DNA of 64,000 nt. It comes from Pseudocercospora fijiensis CIRAD86 (Eukaryota > Ascomycota > Dothideomycetes > Mycosphaerellales > Mycosphaerellaceae). The position numbers were made by a program, and so were the translations under genes. Positions 21,777 through 33,272 of this stretch are shown here, piece after piece. Positions within the stretch are counted from its first letter, which is position 1. Every line of letters starts with the position of its first letter. The notes beneath the pieces were generated by a model. It was not told the origin of the DNA, did no database searches, and saw only the letters and a list, made by a program, of their open reading frames with translations. Where the stretch lies: NCBI RefSeq assembly GCF_000340215.1, contig NW_006921534.1, positions 5,870,955-5,934,954 on the forward strand, read 5' to 3'.

Positions 21777-22598
21777 TCAAATCTGCAGTCTATTCAATCT
21801 CCAAGCACACTCCTTCAAGCTGCTCCTGAGGCGTCGAATCACGTCCTCGGAGTGTCCGCGGTTCTGTCGTCCAGTAAAGTCCAAGAATTGTTCCAGCCTC
21901 ACGACCAAAGCAGCGCCTGTGAAGCAGTCGCGCCTGGCTCTCACAATCAAGCTCCTCATTTCTTGCTTCGCACCTCCAGTCTTGCACTTCCAGTCCCAAG
22001 AGAAGTACTCGCTTTCGCAAAATGCTACGAATCTCTGTGTCTTCGAAATTTCATCCTCAATCTTGCAGAGCACTTTGCCGATGTGCCGTGCCGCATGCTC
22101 TCTGGACTGTGCAATTACAGTGTCATGATGGAAGTCTGTGGGTCCAAGAATGACGATGGGCTCCGGTTCGTACCTGTCGCGACCGAAAAGCTCGACGTGG
22201 TAAAGAGGTAGATTCGAACTATTCGACGCCCATGCTGCCTTGTGCAAATACACATCCTCGTATCCAGAAGGGAATACCACTTTATATCGCCGTTTCCTCA
22301 GCGGCTCGGTATTGACCGTGCCACCTGCGTTAGATATTATGGGTCCGGTGAGCAACTTGAGATACGAAGGCTCCTTGTCAGACTTGACGAGCCATTTAGT
22401 CTGTGGAGGCTTCTCTGCAGTCGCTGATGCCAGCCCAGCGAAGTCTTCGAAGCAGTCCTGCGTTTCCAGAGCCGCTTCCGCAGGCAGTTTGTGTACGGCT
22501 ATTGCATCGTCGTATGATGGTGGTGGGCTTAGCGTAATTGGGTCCATAATTTCCGTTGAAGTCCGCAAGAACACAACATCTTCAGCGGTAAAGGTCAT
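21777..22598 (-). CDS. Hypothetical protein with PPPSY motif
   Basis: The frame is open from 22799, but the first 67 codons are Cys/His/Pro-rich with no feature. I prefer the Met at 22598 (MTFTAEDVVFLRTS), which gives 273 residues. I do not recognise the family. Near the N-terminus is PITLSPPPSYDDA, a PPxY-type motif of the sort bound by WW domains such as Rsp5 ubiquitin ligases. The middle is compact and beta-like (YKVVFPSGYEDVYLHKAAW, then LPLYHVELFGRDRYEPEPIVILG). The C-terminal half contains Cys and Trp residues and a helical Arg-rich tail. No signal peptide or membrane span is present in the chosen form. Single exon, no obvious splice sites. Confidence 0.6.
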   Translation of the reverse strand: MTFTAEDVVFLRTSTEIMDPITLSPPPSYDDAIAVHKLPAEAALETQDCFEDFAGLASATAEKPPQTKWLVKSDKEPSYLKLLTGPIISNAGGTVNTEPLRKRRYKVVFPSGYEDVYLHKAAWASNSSNLPLYHVELFGRDRYEPEPIVILGPTDFHHDTVIAQSREHAARHIGKVLCKIEDEISKTQRFVAFCESEYFSWDWKCKTGGAKQEMRSLIVRARRDCFTGAALVVRLEQFLDFTGRQNRGHSEDVIRRLRSSLKECAWRLNRLQI

Positions 22599-23515
22599 GT
22601 CAAAGAGTTCCTGCTCTTCTTTGTTGTTCGACGGCCGCGGTAGAGACTGGTGGTGCTGAAGAATGCTGGTTGTCGGGCAAAAAGGTGCAGAAAACAAAGG
22701 AACGGGGAAGGGGGATACGCAAGACATGGCGTGAGCATGGATCGGTGAACAAGCACAGCACATGCGCAATAAGACAGCATGGATGTTCACGAGGCACAAG
22801 CTTATAGCCTTGCTATAGCAGTCATGTCGTGTATTCTACCGATCGGGAGTCAACAGACATTATTGGACAGCCAAGATGCTAGGGAAGAGTAATGAAACAG
22901 GAAACGGCGCCCAGTCTTAACATAGCAGTGGCGGTTGAGTTGGCTCGCGCATGCTGAGTTTTGGAGGAGTGTTTGAGGTGCCATGGTAGAGATTATTATT
23001 ATTGCGCTGCCGGCTGTCTGAGTGAGGCATGCGACGCTGGTTGTAAAGTCAATCAACAAACTAGCCCTGGGGATGCTTGCAATCGGCGACCGACGACATT
23101 CTTGTCATCTCAAGCCTGATTCGTGGCGCAAGGCCGATCATTCGATCACACTGAGATGAGATGGCATTCAGCTGTGGCTGTGGCGGCGACGGGTCGGCGT
23201 CGAGCGTCGAGGTCGTACCAGCATGGCGAGGACATGGCAGCGCACAAGAAGGGAACGTGAGGTGTTCAACAGTGCACGCGCGGAGGATGAAGTCTTGGAA
23301 CCGGCGAGAGATCAAAATAGATGCCAGATAGCGATAGCGAGTTCCGGGCCGATTGCTCTCACTACTCCGAAGAGGCTAGTGGGCCTCATCAACGGCGAAA
23401 GCAGGGTCAACGAAAGCTCAGTACCAAAAGACTTCCAGCTTCACATCTCCGCGCACACGACCACACTCCCTCTCTTCTCCCTGTAATCTCGATTCGGGCT
23501 GCCCGTGTCGCGACA
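22599..23515. promoter_or_regulatory. Divergent promoter region (hypothetical gene / PDH E1 alpha)
   Basis: About 0.9 kb between divergently transcribed genes. Just upstream of the PDH start lies a CT-rich tract (about 23461-23490), typical of fungal core promoters. No specific regulator site is claimed. Confidence 0.5.
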
Positions 23516-24920
23516 ATGCTGTCGAGATTCGCACCGCGCGCATTGGCCGCGCCAGCCCGCAGCAATGCCCTCAGATTTACTCCGGCTGTGAGAACGGTGA
23601 CCACCGATGCCGCGAGCAGTCACGTTGACAAGAGCGATGTGCCAGCAGTACGAATGTTATCTAATATACGCTGTAGAAGGGCGTACCAGCTAAAAATCAG
23701 TTCAGGAAGATGACAAGCCCTTCACCGTACGCATTTCCGATGAGGCATTCGAGACGTACGAGCTGGATCCTCCATCATACACTCTCGATACCACCAAGAA
23801 GGAGCTGAAGCAGATGTACTATGATATGGTTGCCGTGCGGTATGCAAATTAGGGTTTGCAGAAGGTAGAATGGGAGCTGATGTGATGATACAGCCGAATG
23901 GAAATGGCCGCCGATCGATTGTACAAGGAGAAGAAGATTCGAGGTTTCTGCCATCTTTCAACTGGCCAAGAAGCTGTCGCAGTTGGTATTGAGCACGCAA
24001 TCACCAAACAGGACCACCTCATTACCGCATACCGATGCCACGGTTTCGCCATGATGCGCGGAGGCACCGTCCGATCGATCATCGGTGAGCTGCTCGGCAG
24101 AAGAGAGGGTATCGCCTACGGAAAGGGTGGTTCCATGCACATGTTCTCGACTGGTTTCTACGGTGGAAACGGTATCGTCGGTGCTCAAGTGCCTGTTGGC
24201 GCAGGCATTGCCTTTGCCAACAAGTACGAAGACAAGAAGAACGTGACCCTGGCTCTCTACGGTGACGGTGCCAGCAACCAGGGTCAGATTGCGGAAGCAT
24301 ACAACATGGCCAAGCTGTGGAACCTGCCTGTTATCTTCGGTTGTGAGAACAACAAGTACGGTATGGGTACTGCCGCAAACCGTGCCGCTGCCTTGACCGA
24401 CTACTACAAGCGTGGTCAATACATCCCAGGTCTCAAGATCAACGGCATGGATGTCCTCGCTGTCAAGGCTGCTGTCCAGCACGGAAAGCAGTGGTGCGCT
24501 GAAGGCAACGGTCCACTTGTCCACGAATACGTTACATACAGATACGGAGGTCACTCCATGTCCGACCCAGGTACCACCTACAGAACTCGTGAGGAAATCC
24601 AGCGCATGCGATCTACCAATGACCCAATTGCCGGCCTTAAGCAGAAGCTTATTGAGTGGGAGGTCACGACTGAGGAGGAGCTCAAGGGCATTGACAAGCA
24701 GGCCCGAAGCTTTGTCGATGAGGAGGTCGCTGCTGCCGAAGCCATGCCAGAGCCAGACGCGACACCAGAGGTGCTTTTCGAGGACATTTACGTCCGCGGT
24801 TCAGAGCCACAATTCCTGCGAGGACGAATTCCAGAGGAGAATTACTACTACCCACAGAGGGAACTTCAGGTACCAAAGAGCCCGGCACAGACATTGGAGC
24901 CAGGCGGAAGCTCCCTTTAG
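23516..24920 (+). CDS. PDA1: Pyruvate dehydrogenase E1 component, alpha subunit
   Basis: Three exons: 23516-23647, 23706-23839 and 23894-24920, with introns of 58 and 54 nt, encoding 430 residues. Exon 1 is a mitochondrial presequence ([17 protein letters not shown]...). Exon 2 gives [15 protein letters not shown], and exon 3 starts [20 protein letters not shown] with the conserved [11 protein letters not shown]. The thiamine diphosphate motif GDGASNQGQ followed about 25 residues later by CENNKYGMG is intact. The regulatory loop [17 protein letters not shown] carries the serine phosphorylated by PDH kinase. The enzyme decarboxylates pyruvate with E1 beta and passes acetyl to E2 in the mitochondrial matrix. 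The length matches fungal orthologues (yeast Pda1 about 420). The open frame continuing past exon 1 is intron read-through. Confidence 0.97.
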
Positions 24921-25582
24921 AGAGAAGGAGCATTGAGCATTAGATTTAGGCGATTTTAAAGGATGGAATTCTCGGGCTTTGCTTGCAGGAAGGCGAGGCG
25001 CTGGGAATTGTGTATCTGTCTGCTATGGCTAGCGAAGGCCTTCGACTTGCATGCATTGTATATTGATTCTCGAAGCATCCGAGACCAGAATCTCATATGT
25101 ACTCCACACGAGCGAGCTTGTCAGAATCGTGCCTCGACAACCAATTTGTTGAGCCGAAATTCTTCTTATGACTTTCGCTCATCAAACAGCCTTGCACATG
25201 TGAACTGCATCTTAGCGTCGTGGTTGAGTTGAACTCTGTTCCATTGCGAAACTCAAACTTTCGCATGAGCGTGCCGAGTTCTGCTTAGCACTATGCTGAC
25301 CAAGAAACACATCATATCAATCACACCTGCACAAAGCAAATCCGACGTCACTCGTTCCCCATTTCCCAACCTCTTGCGCCGATTTCACGGCCACTCACAG
25401 TAGGTAGAGCGGAGCGGAAACAGGCGGATAGCCTCAAGAATTCAATGGGTGCCGTGTGTTCCTGAAATACTAGCTTCCCCTTATCAACAAAAGAGAAGTC
25501 CGTGGCAGGTACATTTCTCACTTTCAGCTTTGTCCTTGCTCTGTCTCTCTACAACTACTTCTCCCCTTCCGACTTCTTGAAC
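24921..25582. other. Intergenic, promoter of the phosphate carrier
   Basis: About 660 bp between two plus-strand genes. A CT-rich stretch (about 25517-25575) precedes the carrier ATG. The frame is open from a GTG at 25502, but I chose the ATG at 25583. Confidence 0.5.
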
Positions 25583-26587
25583 ATGGCGACGACAAAGAAA
25601 GAGAGCAAGAACCAAATTGAGCTTTTCAGCGGCACGTACTTCGCAGCGTGTACACTGGGCGGCATCATCGCTTGCGGCCCTACACACGCTTCAGTCACAC
25701 CTCTCGATCTCGTAAAGTGTCGAAGACAAGTCGATAGCAAGCTTTACAAAGGAAACTTCCAAGCATGGGGCACCATCATGAGACAGGAGGGTCTGAGAGG
25801 TATGTGATATTCCTCTGCTTCCCAATATCCATCCATCCATCTAGCAAGAACAATATCTAATGTACGTCTGCGGATTATGATAGGCGTCTTCACAGGCTGG
25901 TCCCCAACTTTCATCGGCTACTGCTTCCAAGGCGCAGGGAAATACGGAGCCTACGAATTCTTCAAATATCAATACGGCGAGAAACTCTTCCCTTCCTCCC
26001 CCAAAACTATCGTCTACTTGGGCGCGTCAGCTTCTGCGGAATTCATCGCCGACTTGTTCCTTTGTCCCTTCGAAGCGATCAAAGTTCGCATGCAAACCAC
26101 CATTCCCCCTTACGCGAAAACCCTCCGGGAAGGCTGGACGAAAGTGGTGCGCGAGGAAGGTTTTGGAGGGTTGTATAAAGGTCTCTATCCGCTCTGGGGA
26201 AGACAAATCCCGTACACCATGGTCAAATTCGCGACGTTTGAGAGCGCGGTTGCAAAGATTTACACGACGTTGGGGAAACCGAAGGAGAGTTATAGTACTT
26301 TACAGCAGACGGGAGTTTCGTTCCTAGGAGGTTATATTGCGGGGATTGGGTGTGCGGTTGTGAGCCATCCGGCTGATGTTATGGTGAGCAAACTTAATGC
26401 TGAGCGTAAGGCGGGCGAGGGCGCTGTGGCTGCTACCGGGAGGATATATAAGCAGATTGGCTTCCCGGGACTTTGGAATGGGTTGCCGGTGAGGATTGCG
26501 ATGATTGGGACGCTCACCGCTTTCCAGTGGCTTATTTATGATTCGTTCAAGGTATATCTAGGACTGCCGACGACGGGTGGTCATTAG
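25583..26587 (+). CDS. Mitochondrial phosphate carrier (SLC25 family)
   Basis: Two exons, 25583-25799 and 25884-26587, with an 84-nt intron (GTATGT..ATAG), encoding 306 residues. Three mitochondrial-carrier repeats are visible through their signatures [22 protein letters not shown] and [11 protein letters not shown], each following a membrane helix. The start ([21 protein letters not shown]) and the segment [21 protein letters not shown] are characteristic of the phosphate carrier (yeast Mir1/Pic2, human SLC25A3). The protein imports phosphate with protons (or in exchange) across the inner membrane for ATP synthesis. No cleavable presequence is seen. Whether it corresponds to Mir1 or to the secondary carrier Pic2 (also a copper transporter) I cannot settle; the sequence style leans to Pic2-like. 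Confidence 0.95.
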
Positions 26588-27752
26588 AGAAGTGGAACTG
26601 GGTTGGCGTTCAAACTTCAAGGGAGGGAGGGTTGGAGCATGGCGTCCATGACGGATTCCGTATCCAATGCGAAACACGGTAGCATGAAATTCCATCGTTG
26701 GATTATTCTCGATTGTGATTCTGTGCGCTGCTGTGTATGATGATATTCTGCTGCGGCTTGTAGCTTGTAGAGAAGTGCCAGCTCCGCAGAGCATCTTAGC
26801 GCCGATTCGCAGACTCGATTGCGCGATTCAGCGACGGGCGTCGGCGTGGTAGTCTTTGACGCAGGGCATCTCTTTCAGGTCAAGCTTTCAGTGTGTAGCT
26901 GGCAGAAGAGGTCTGCACACTGACGAAGAGGTGGATTGTTAATATTAATAAGCGTGTAGTGTTCAGGCTCCGCAGTGGAGGCGGGGAGAAGCAGCTTCGC
27001 ACCCGAAGAGCAACCTTGCAGCGGGCGGTAGAACTAGATCTACCAGGGCTTGAAGCGGTTGGAGAATCGAAGCGCCTGTCAGGCTCAGTGTTCAGTGTTC
27101 ATTATCCAGCCCAGCGTCAATACGGAGAACTCCCCTCCGGACATCACGGCCGCTTGCGATTCGGCCGGCCGGGCCAGGCACAAAGAGCAGCAGCGACGAG
27201 TCAGCAACACCGCCTTCCCTGCGCTTTTGATTTGGACGACTGCAAATCTGCGCGACCGGCAGCACCATATCCACGCGCCGAAACATACAGCGACACTCTG
27301 CTCGCGCGCCAGAATGCGCTGACAGTGCATGGGAGAGTGGTGACGACCGCGATTGAGTGAGCTGGCTGCCCCCCAGAGCCGAGAAAGAAGCAAAAGAAGA
27401 TCTCATGGGCCTCCCGACATGACATGCCACTGGACTACCGTTCTTGGGACCATAGATATTCGTGAGTCGTGTCGGGCATAGGGCCATCTCACACGGATGT
27501 GCCGAAACTGATTGCATGGCAGGACAGTACCTGTAGCACTTGTATGAGTCTTTTTCGCTCGACACCGCACCAACGATACGCTACCCGCGCGAGACGCCTG
27601 TATAGCTCAGCACCTTCGCGGGCATAGAAGAAACAATTGAGAATAGAGCTTACACTCCTGGCCGGACAAGACCGCGCTCCCTGCTTGAGCAGCAGTTGCA
27701 CACTTGTATATACAGTGCTCGCCCTGACAGCACTCACCTCGAAGACCCCAGA
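26588..27752. other. Intergenic, promoter region of the F-box gene
   Basis: About 1.17 kb with no supported gene. Frames at 26959-27565 overlap on both strands without features. The long upstream region may be regulatory. Confidence 0.4.
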
Positions 27753-30135
27753 ATGGATCATCGCGAAGACTGGGCTTCTACGCGCAGACCATCCTCCATT
27801 GTGCTCGAATACACGTCTACCACCGAAGACGACCTTCACTCCACTTCACCCCTCGCCCGCATGTCGTCACAGTCCAATAACAACCGCTTCTACAACTCCC
27901 GCAGTGGCAAGCAAGCCATACGACCGCGACCTCTCAACTCCCCTACAACATCGGTAGACCGCGTACCGACCATGCCTATACCTATACCTATCCCGACCAA
28001 TCCCAATGTCATACCTGGAAACACTCTACCTTCCGCGCCAGCGAGCCCACCCACCCCCGCACCGAGCCCTACTCCCATGCATCGTGCACCAGACTGGAGC
28101 ACTGCAGACCCGCATGAAGACATTGGAGACATTGATCTTGATGAGCCAGAGCCTGATCACAATTCCGCACGCGCCAGCGCGAGTTCTCGAAGCTATGGCT
28201 TCGGCTACCGGCATATGCGTGCTGCATTCGCGGACATGGACAATGATGAAAGACAACGCATGCTCGCCGAATTACTGAATATGTGCGATGGGAAGCTGCT
28301 GGGATTTGTGGCAAGCTTTGTTGGCCCGAGGCTGAAGCGAGATCCCTTCTCGGTACTGCCTAATGAGTTGTGTCTACGAGTATTGACCTTCATCGAGGAT
28401 GCTCGAACTTTAGCGCGAAGCTCCCAAGTCAGCAGGCGATGGCGAGAATTGGTGAGCGATGACATGGCTTGGAAGAGCTTATGCGAACGGCACGCATACA
28501 GACGCATGTCGGATGACCCGCCTGGATCTTCCCCTCGTCCTATACCGAACGCTGCAGCCTCGAATGCCGAACAGCGAATCAACCATCCATACGGCTATTC
28601 GGCATTTGCTCAAGCGCATAATCCTGCTTTGCCAGGTCTTTCCTCGAGCGCACCTGATCTTACCAGGAGGATAGTTCTCAACACCACACCATCTGTGCTC
28701 CCTACCACACTGTCGGCACGTGCCATGGCCAATTCCAATTCCAGCAAGCGAAGCCCTCAGGCCATCAGCTATCGCAGCCATTTCAAACAGCGGTACCAGG
28801 TCGAAACTGCGTGGCGGCATGGCGGCCGTTGCGACACTAGACAGATTACACCAGACCAGGGCGTTGTTACCTCGCTGCACCTGACACCAAATTACATCAT
28901 TGTCGCACTTGACAATGCCAAGATCCACGTCTTTGACACAGCTGGTCGGCATCTGCGATGCTTGCAGGGACATGTGATGGGTGTGTGGGCTATGGTCCCC
29001 TGTGGCGATACACTGGTTTCTGGCGGCTGCGATCGCGATGTTCGTGTGTGGGATTTGACGACAGGCAATGCCCAGCACATGCTCCGAGGGCACACGAGCA
29101 CTGTGCGATGCCTCAAGATGAGTGGTCCTAACATCGCCATTTCGGGTTCGAGAGACACCACTTTGCGGGTTTGGGACATCCGAAAAGGTATCTGCCGACA
29201 TGTGTTGGTCGGTCACCAGGCCTCAGTGAGGTGTCTGGAGATTCACGGGGACCTGGTCGTTTCAGGATCTTACGACACCACAGCGAGAATATGGTCGATC
29301 AGCGAAGGCCGCTGTCTGCGCACACTGCAAGGACACTTTAGTCAAATCTACGCAGTGGCTTTTGACGGCCGCCGTATTGCGACTGGTTCTCTGGACACCA
29401 GTGTCCGCGTTTGGGATCCTCGGGACGGCCGATGCTTAGCACAGCTGCAGGGTCATACTTCGCTTGTCGGACAGCTACAACTTCGTGGCGACACGCTGGT
29501 CACTGGAGGCAGCGACGGGAGCGTGAGAGTTTGGAGTTTGCAGTCGAATCAAGCAGTTCATCGTCTGGCTGCTCACGATAATAGCGTCACTAGTCTGCAA
29601 TTTGACGACAGCAGGATAGTATCTGGCGGCTCAGATGGAAGGGTCAAGGTGTGGGACTTGCAACGCGGATGTCTGGTCCGCGAACTTGGCAGTCCTGCGG
29701 AAGCCGTGTGGAGGGTGGTGTTCGAGGAAGAAAAGGCTGTCGTTCTCGCTAGCCGCGGCGGCAAGACAGTCATGGAGGTGGGTCGATCTCCGACACTTGT
29801 GTTCAAGAACGACACTAACATGTCCCTAGGTATGGTCTTTCGCACCGCCTGCGGAGGGCGACGATGTCTATGCCTCACCCTCAGCGTTACGTTCGAACAG
29901 CAGCAGCCCAGGCGGCATTACACCTTATCAAGACCCAGCTTACGGCGAGAGGCCGACCTACAAAACTTTGACACAAACAGACGATTTATACAACGAGGCG
30001 GGGTCGTCAAACACACAGAAGATGATAGCACAACAGGATGAAATTATGAACGCTGCATACGGGTGGGAAGAATGCACCACGACGATCAGTGAAGAGGAAG
30101 GCGTCCAAATAGGGCTCGATGAGTCAGGTGAATAG
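27753..30135 (+). CDS. F-box / WD40 protein of Cdc4/Fbw7 (FWD-1) type, SCF substrate receptor
   Basis: Two exons, 27753-29777 and 29830-30135, encode 776 residues. The start is the first ATG (MDHREDWASTRR). The 52-nt intron (donor GTGGGT, acceptor CCTAG) restores a frame in which the last blade continues VMEVWSFAPP and a Gly/Ser/Asp-rich tail follows; the unspliced frame runs into unrelated residues. The N-terminal about 190 residues are Pro/Ser-rich and disordered. The F-box sits at about 198-245 (FSVLPNELCLRVLTF). WD40 blades run from about 369 to 680 with repeated GH..VW..GS.D...RVWD units. Blade sequences such as GHTSTVRCLKMSG and TGSLDTSVRVWD are closest to Cdc4/Fbw7. The protein should recruit phosphorylated substrates to the SCF ubiquitin ligase; in Neurospora the related FWD-1 degrades the clock protein FRQ. 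Confidence 0.93.
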
Positions 30136-30790
30136 GAGAACCTGGAGAATTCTGATGGAGAACATCATTACTTGTCGGAGTGCATCCGAGGACTTGAGGG
30201 ACTTCTGGTCGATGGTACTCCCATGAAAAATCCCTGGAAGGAGACTTGAACTTGGGCTTCACTATTCGCGCCTAGACAACGGCGTTGACACAAGAACGAT
30301 TCCCCAGTGGTCTTACGCGACTTTCGCTTAGCTGGCCACGGGGCGGCATGGCTTGCGGTCTTTCGACGCCATGACCTGTCTCTTTCGGGAGGACGGCAGG
30401 ATGTGAATATGGATTTACGACATAACTTTTTCCTGCTCGGAGTTTTGAAAAGCCTGCGAATTGCAGCAGGTAGGTAGGAGTTTGTTTGTACAGCCATGAA
30501 CGGAAGGCGCGCATGGGTTTGGTTTGGGTTTTTGTGGAAAGGGTCGGTCGGTCGGGTATCATCATTGTCCATCCAGTAAAGGCTAAGGCATATGGCTAAT
30601 TTTTTCAGCTTCGAATTGTAGGAATGGAGATTTTTTTTTTTTTCGTTTATTGTTTTCAGATAACGTTGTGGATTTATACTTATTGCGGAAGGGGGGATAG
30701 TAAAGTTTGTTTTGTTTTATACTAGTTTCGTTCTCGCTCCGAGATGAGATTACTTGTTGTAACAATGTCTTAGGAGGAGGGATACTAAGG
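30136..30790. other. 3' flank of the F-box gene
   Basis: Mostly non-coding. Overlapping minus-strand frames at 30168-30572 lack features. A poly-T/A tract near 30630-30645 lies at the margin of the second RIP patch. Confidence 0.4.
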
Positions 30791-31390
30791 TACTTGGTTC
30801 CTAATCGTCGTCTTTATACACAAGACTTCTCATTTCTAGCAAGCTTCGATTAATAACTAAACTAGGTCCTTATTTAAATCCAAATCCGGATAGGGATAGA
30901 GTTAGGGGAGGAGAGGGAGATAGGTAATAGAGATAGGGATAGGATAAATAAATCGACGATAGTAGTAGTAGTTGTAAGTAAGTGTTGTTACTTTATAACA
31001 AAGGCTAATTAGGAATATACGATATAGCTTTACTAAAACTCCTAAACTAAAGTCTTAGTACGATATTGCAAAGATAGGTGCGTTAATTACGAGAATTATA
31101 AAGTCGAAGAGAGGGGAAAAAAATAGAGGATAAGTCGAGAGGAACAGATAGATAGTTCTAAGGCTATTAAGAGAGATTAACTAGAAGTGTATACGTAAAA
31201 TTAAAGCTTAAGAAGAGAGTAAAGGAAGGCATCGGAGGCTTTTTAGAAAAGGAGATCTATAGGTCTAATCTAATAGACGAAACTTTCTATATTACGGTCG
31301 TTAATAAGATGTATCGAAACAAGACTCTTATTATTAAGAGTGCTAGGAAACATTATACATAGCCGAGGTTTTTTATAGTTAGCATGTATT
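30791..31390. mobile_element. Small RIP-like AT-rich patch
   Basis: About 600 bp in which TA, TAG and TAA are abundant and CA/TG scarce, in sharp contrast to both flanks. No coherent frame or transposase motif could be followed. It is probably an old repeat fragment mutated by RIP. Purine-rich GGGATAGGG-type repeats occur near 30890-30945. Confidence 0.6.
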
Positions 31391-32141
31391 TATGATAGGG
31401 AGTTGTTTCTTTTTTGGTGGTTCTGGACAGATAGTAGTTGGAAGCAGGCTTGGAGCAATTGCATCAAGCTTCAGGTCGTTGGGCCTACCAATGCTGCTGC
31501 TAGTCGAAAATTGCAAGTCTCAGTTCTTGGTGCAGGGTTTGTCTGGAAGGGGTCTCGCGAGAACTGGCTTCGAGAGTATGAGGAGTTGCGGAAGTGGCTC
31601 ATTGCCTTCGGATCGGATGTCGTAGGGTCGTCACGCTCGGTGAAGATTGAGACTGGCGTGAGGCGAAGCAGCTGACGGCGCTTGTGCCGCTGAGAGGCTT
31701 CAGATTGAAGTTGCGGAGTGATGCTTTCTGTTCTCGATGTTCAAGTGGGCCGCAAGGGTGTGATGGAGTACGTGAAATTGATAAGGATGTCTTTTGCCTG
31801 CTGCAATGGTTTGGAGTCAGGAATACACGACCAACGGATTGAACTGATGTGGTACACGGAACCCCGGTCATTGGGAGGATCAGAGTTCTCATCCCGCGAT
31901 GAAATGAGCGCACGCAGGTCTTGAGCTTGATTGAGTCGGAGGAGCAGTTGGTGACAGAATCTTTCATTGGTTGCTGTGTCTACATCCTCAGCAGGAACGC
32001 CAAGCCAGTGCTTCTTCAACACCAGAACATGCCGCCAGAAAGCATGCTGCACCATGCAGCAGTAGCAAGTAGTAAGCGAAGCACAGCCGAGCCCATTGCA
32101 CCAACCCTGCCTTTTCGTGTCGTAATGCAGATGCGAATCGC
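31391..32141. other. Intergenic, 3' side of ribosomal protein S24
   Basis: Normal composition, no supported gene. Short frames at 31392-31675 (plus) and within 31599-31967 (minus) have no family resemblance; the long minus frame reaching 32925 is intron read-through of the S24 gene. Confidence 0.4.
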
Positions 32142-32744
32142 TTATTTCTTCTTGTCCTTTCCTGGGCCCTTGGTCTTGGCAGTACCACGGAACTCCTTGC
32201 TGCGGTTCTTGCGTTGCTTGCCTGTGATCGCGATGCATGTCAGCACACGTTCCGGTATGGCCCACGTCCGTAGTATCAAGACGTTTTTGTATCAATTTCC
32301 TCCCCGGGATACCGTGGTTTGACTTACGCTGTTGTCTGCTAGCCTTCTCAATCTTGTTGGCCTGGCCGTAGCGGACCAGTCTGTAGTGTGGCTCGAACTT
32401 CTTGATGGCCTCTGGGGAGTCGTAGAGGAGGGCGAAACCAGTGCTCTTGCCGCCACCGAACTGAGTGCGAAAGCCAAAGACGGAGACTTGGTCCTTGTTG
32501 GTCTTGTAGAGACCGGCGAGCTTCTCGCGGAGCTCGTCCTTGGACACGTTGGCACGGTTTGGGTGGAGGACGTCACTGAAGATGGATGTTAGTATGGTAT
32601 TCGATCGGGAGGGGTGGTGCTCGATGCGCGGTGGATGGCGGAATCGAGGCTCGGCGGTGATACTCACACGACCATCTGCTTGCGGCCAAGCAGTGGGTTG
32701 CGGATGAACTTGCGCGTGCGCAGGGTCACCTGAGATTCCGACAT
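32142..32744 (-). CDS. RPS24: 40S ribosomal protein S24 (eS24)
   Basis: Three exons: 32744-32668, 32575-32328 and 32221-32142, with introns of 92 and 106 nt (GTGAGT..TTCAG and GTAAGT..CACAG), encode 134 residues, the usual eS24 length. The peptide starts [20 protein letters not shown] and continues with [20 protein letters not shown] and [19 protein letters not shown]. It ends in the Lys-rich tail KGPGKDKKK. eS24 is a small-subunit ribosomal protein needed for 18S rRNA maturation. No intron follows directly after the ATG. A telomere-like CTAACCCTAAC box about 0.5 kb upstream (33253) could be a promoter element. Confidence 0.97.
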
Positions 32745-33272
32745 GATGGCGGCTCGCTGGGTGTGTGGTGTTGTCGGAGGGGTTGAAGATGAGCGCTCGC
32801 CTGGTCAGAAAGCAGAGGTCGTCGTTCTGCGCATTTGCGAATTTCAGATCCGAAAAGCTTGGCAGAGTGTGTGGGGCTGTCTGTGCGTCAGGCATGCGCC
32901 AATTCTTGCCTGAAAGCTCCCACACTTCAACAACACCTCACGAGTCACAACTCCCCTTCATCACGCCGGCGAGGTCAATACACCCTCGCATCCACTCTCA
33001 ATCCACTGCTTCAGTCTACGGCATCACTGCACTCTGGTATAATCTCACGCCCAAACCTTCGCGTGCAAATACTCCTGCGAGACGCGCGAAGCCACGCCGC
33101 CGAAACCACCACTCTTGTCCTCCGAATTCGCCCTTGTATTATGCTGTAGACGCATGGGCAACGAGGAGACCGCATCATGCCTCGCGTGTATGTCTTTACG
33201 GACTGCGTCGCACTTTTGCTGTTACATGAAATATTCGCAGACGATCAATCCTCTAACCCTAACTTATTCTAC
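32745..33272. promoter_or_regulatory. Promoter region of RPS24 and 3' flank of the ankyrin gene
   Basis: About 530 bp. It includes a CTAACCCTAAC box at 33253-33263, close to the end of the neighbouring gene. Overlapping plus frames (32765-33549) have no features; one of them only mirrors the ankyrin gene's 3' end. Confidence 0.45.

Noticed and set aside
29830..30041. Unspliced C-terminus of the F-box frame
   Set aside because: Read-through of a 52-nt intron; the spliced frame completes the last WD40 blade and stops at 30135.
31741..32925. 394-codon minus frame over RPS24
   Set aside because: It joins S24 exon 2 with intron sequence; the three-exon S24 model explains the conserved residues.
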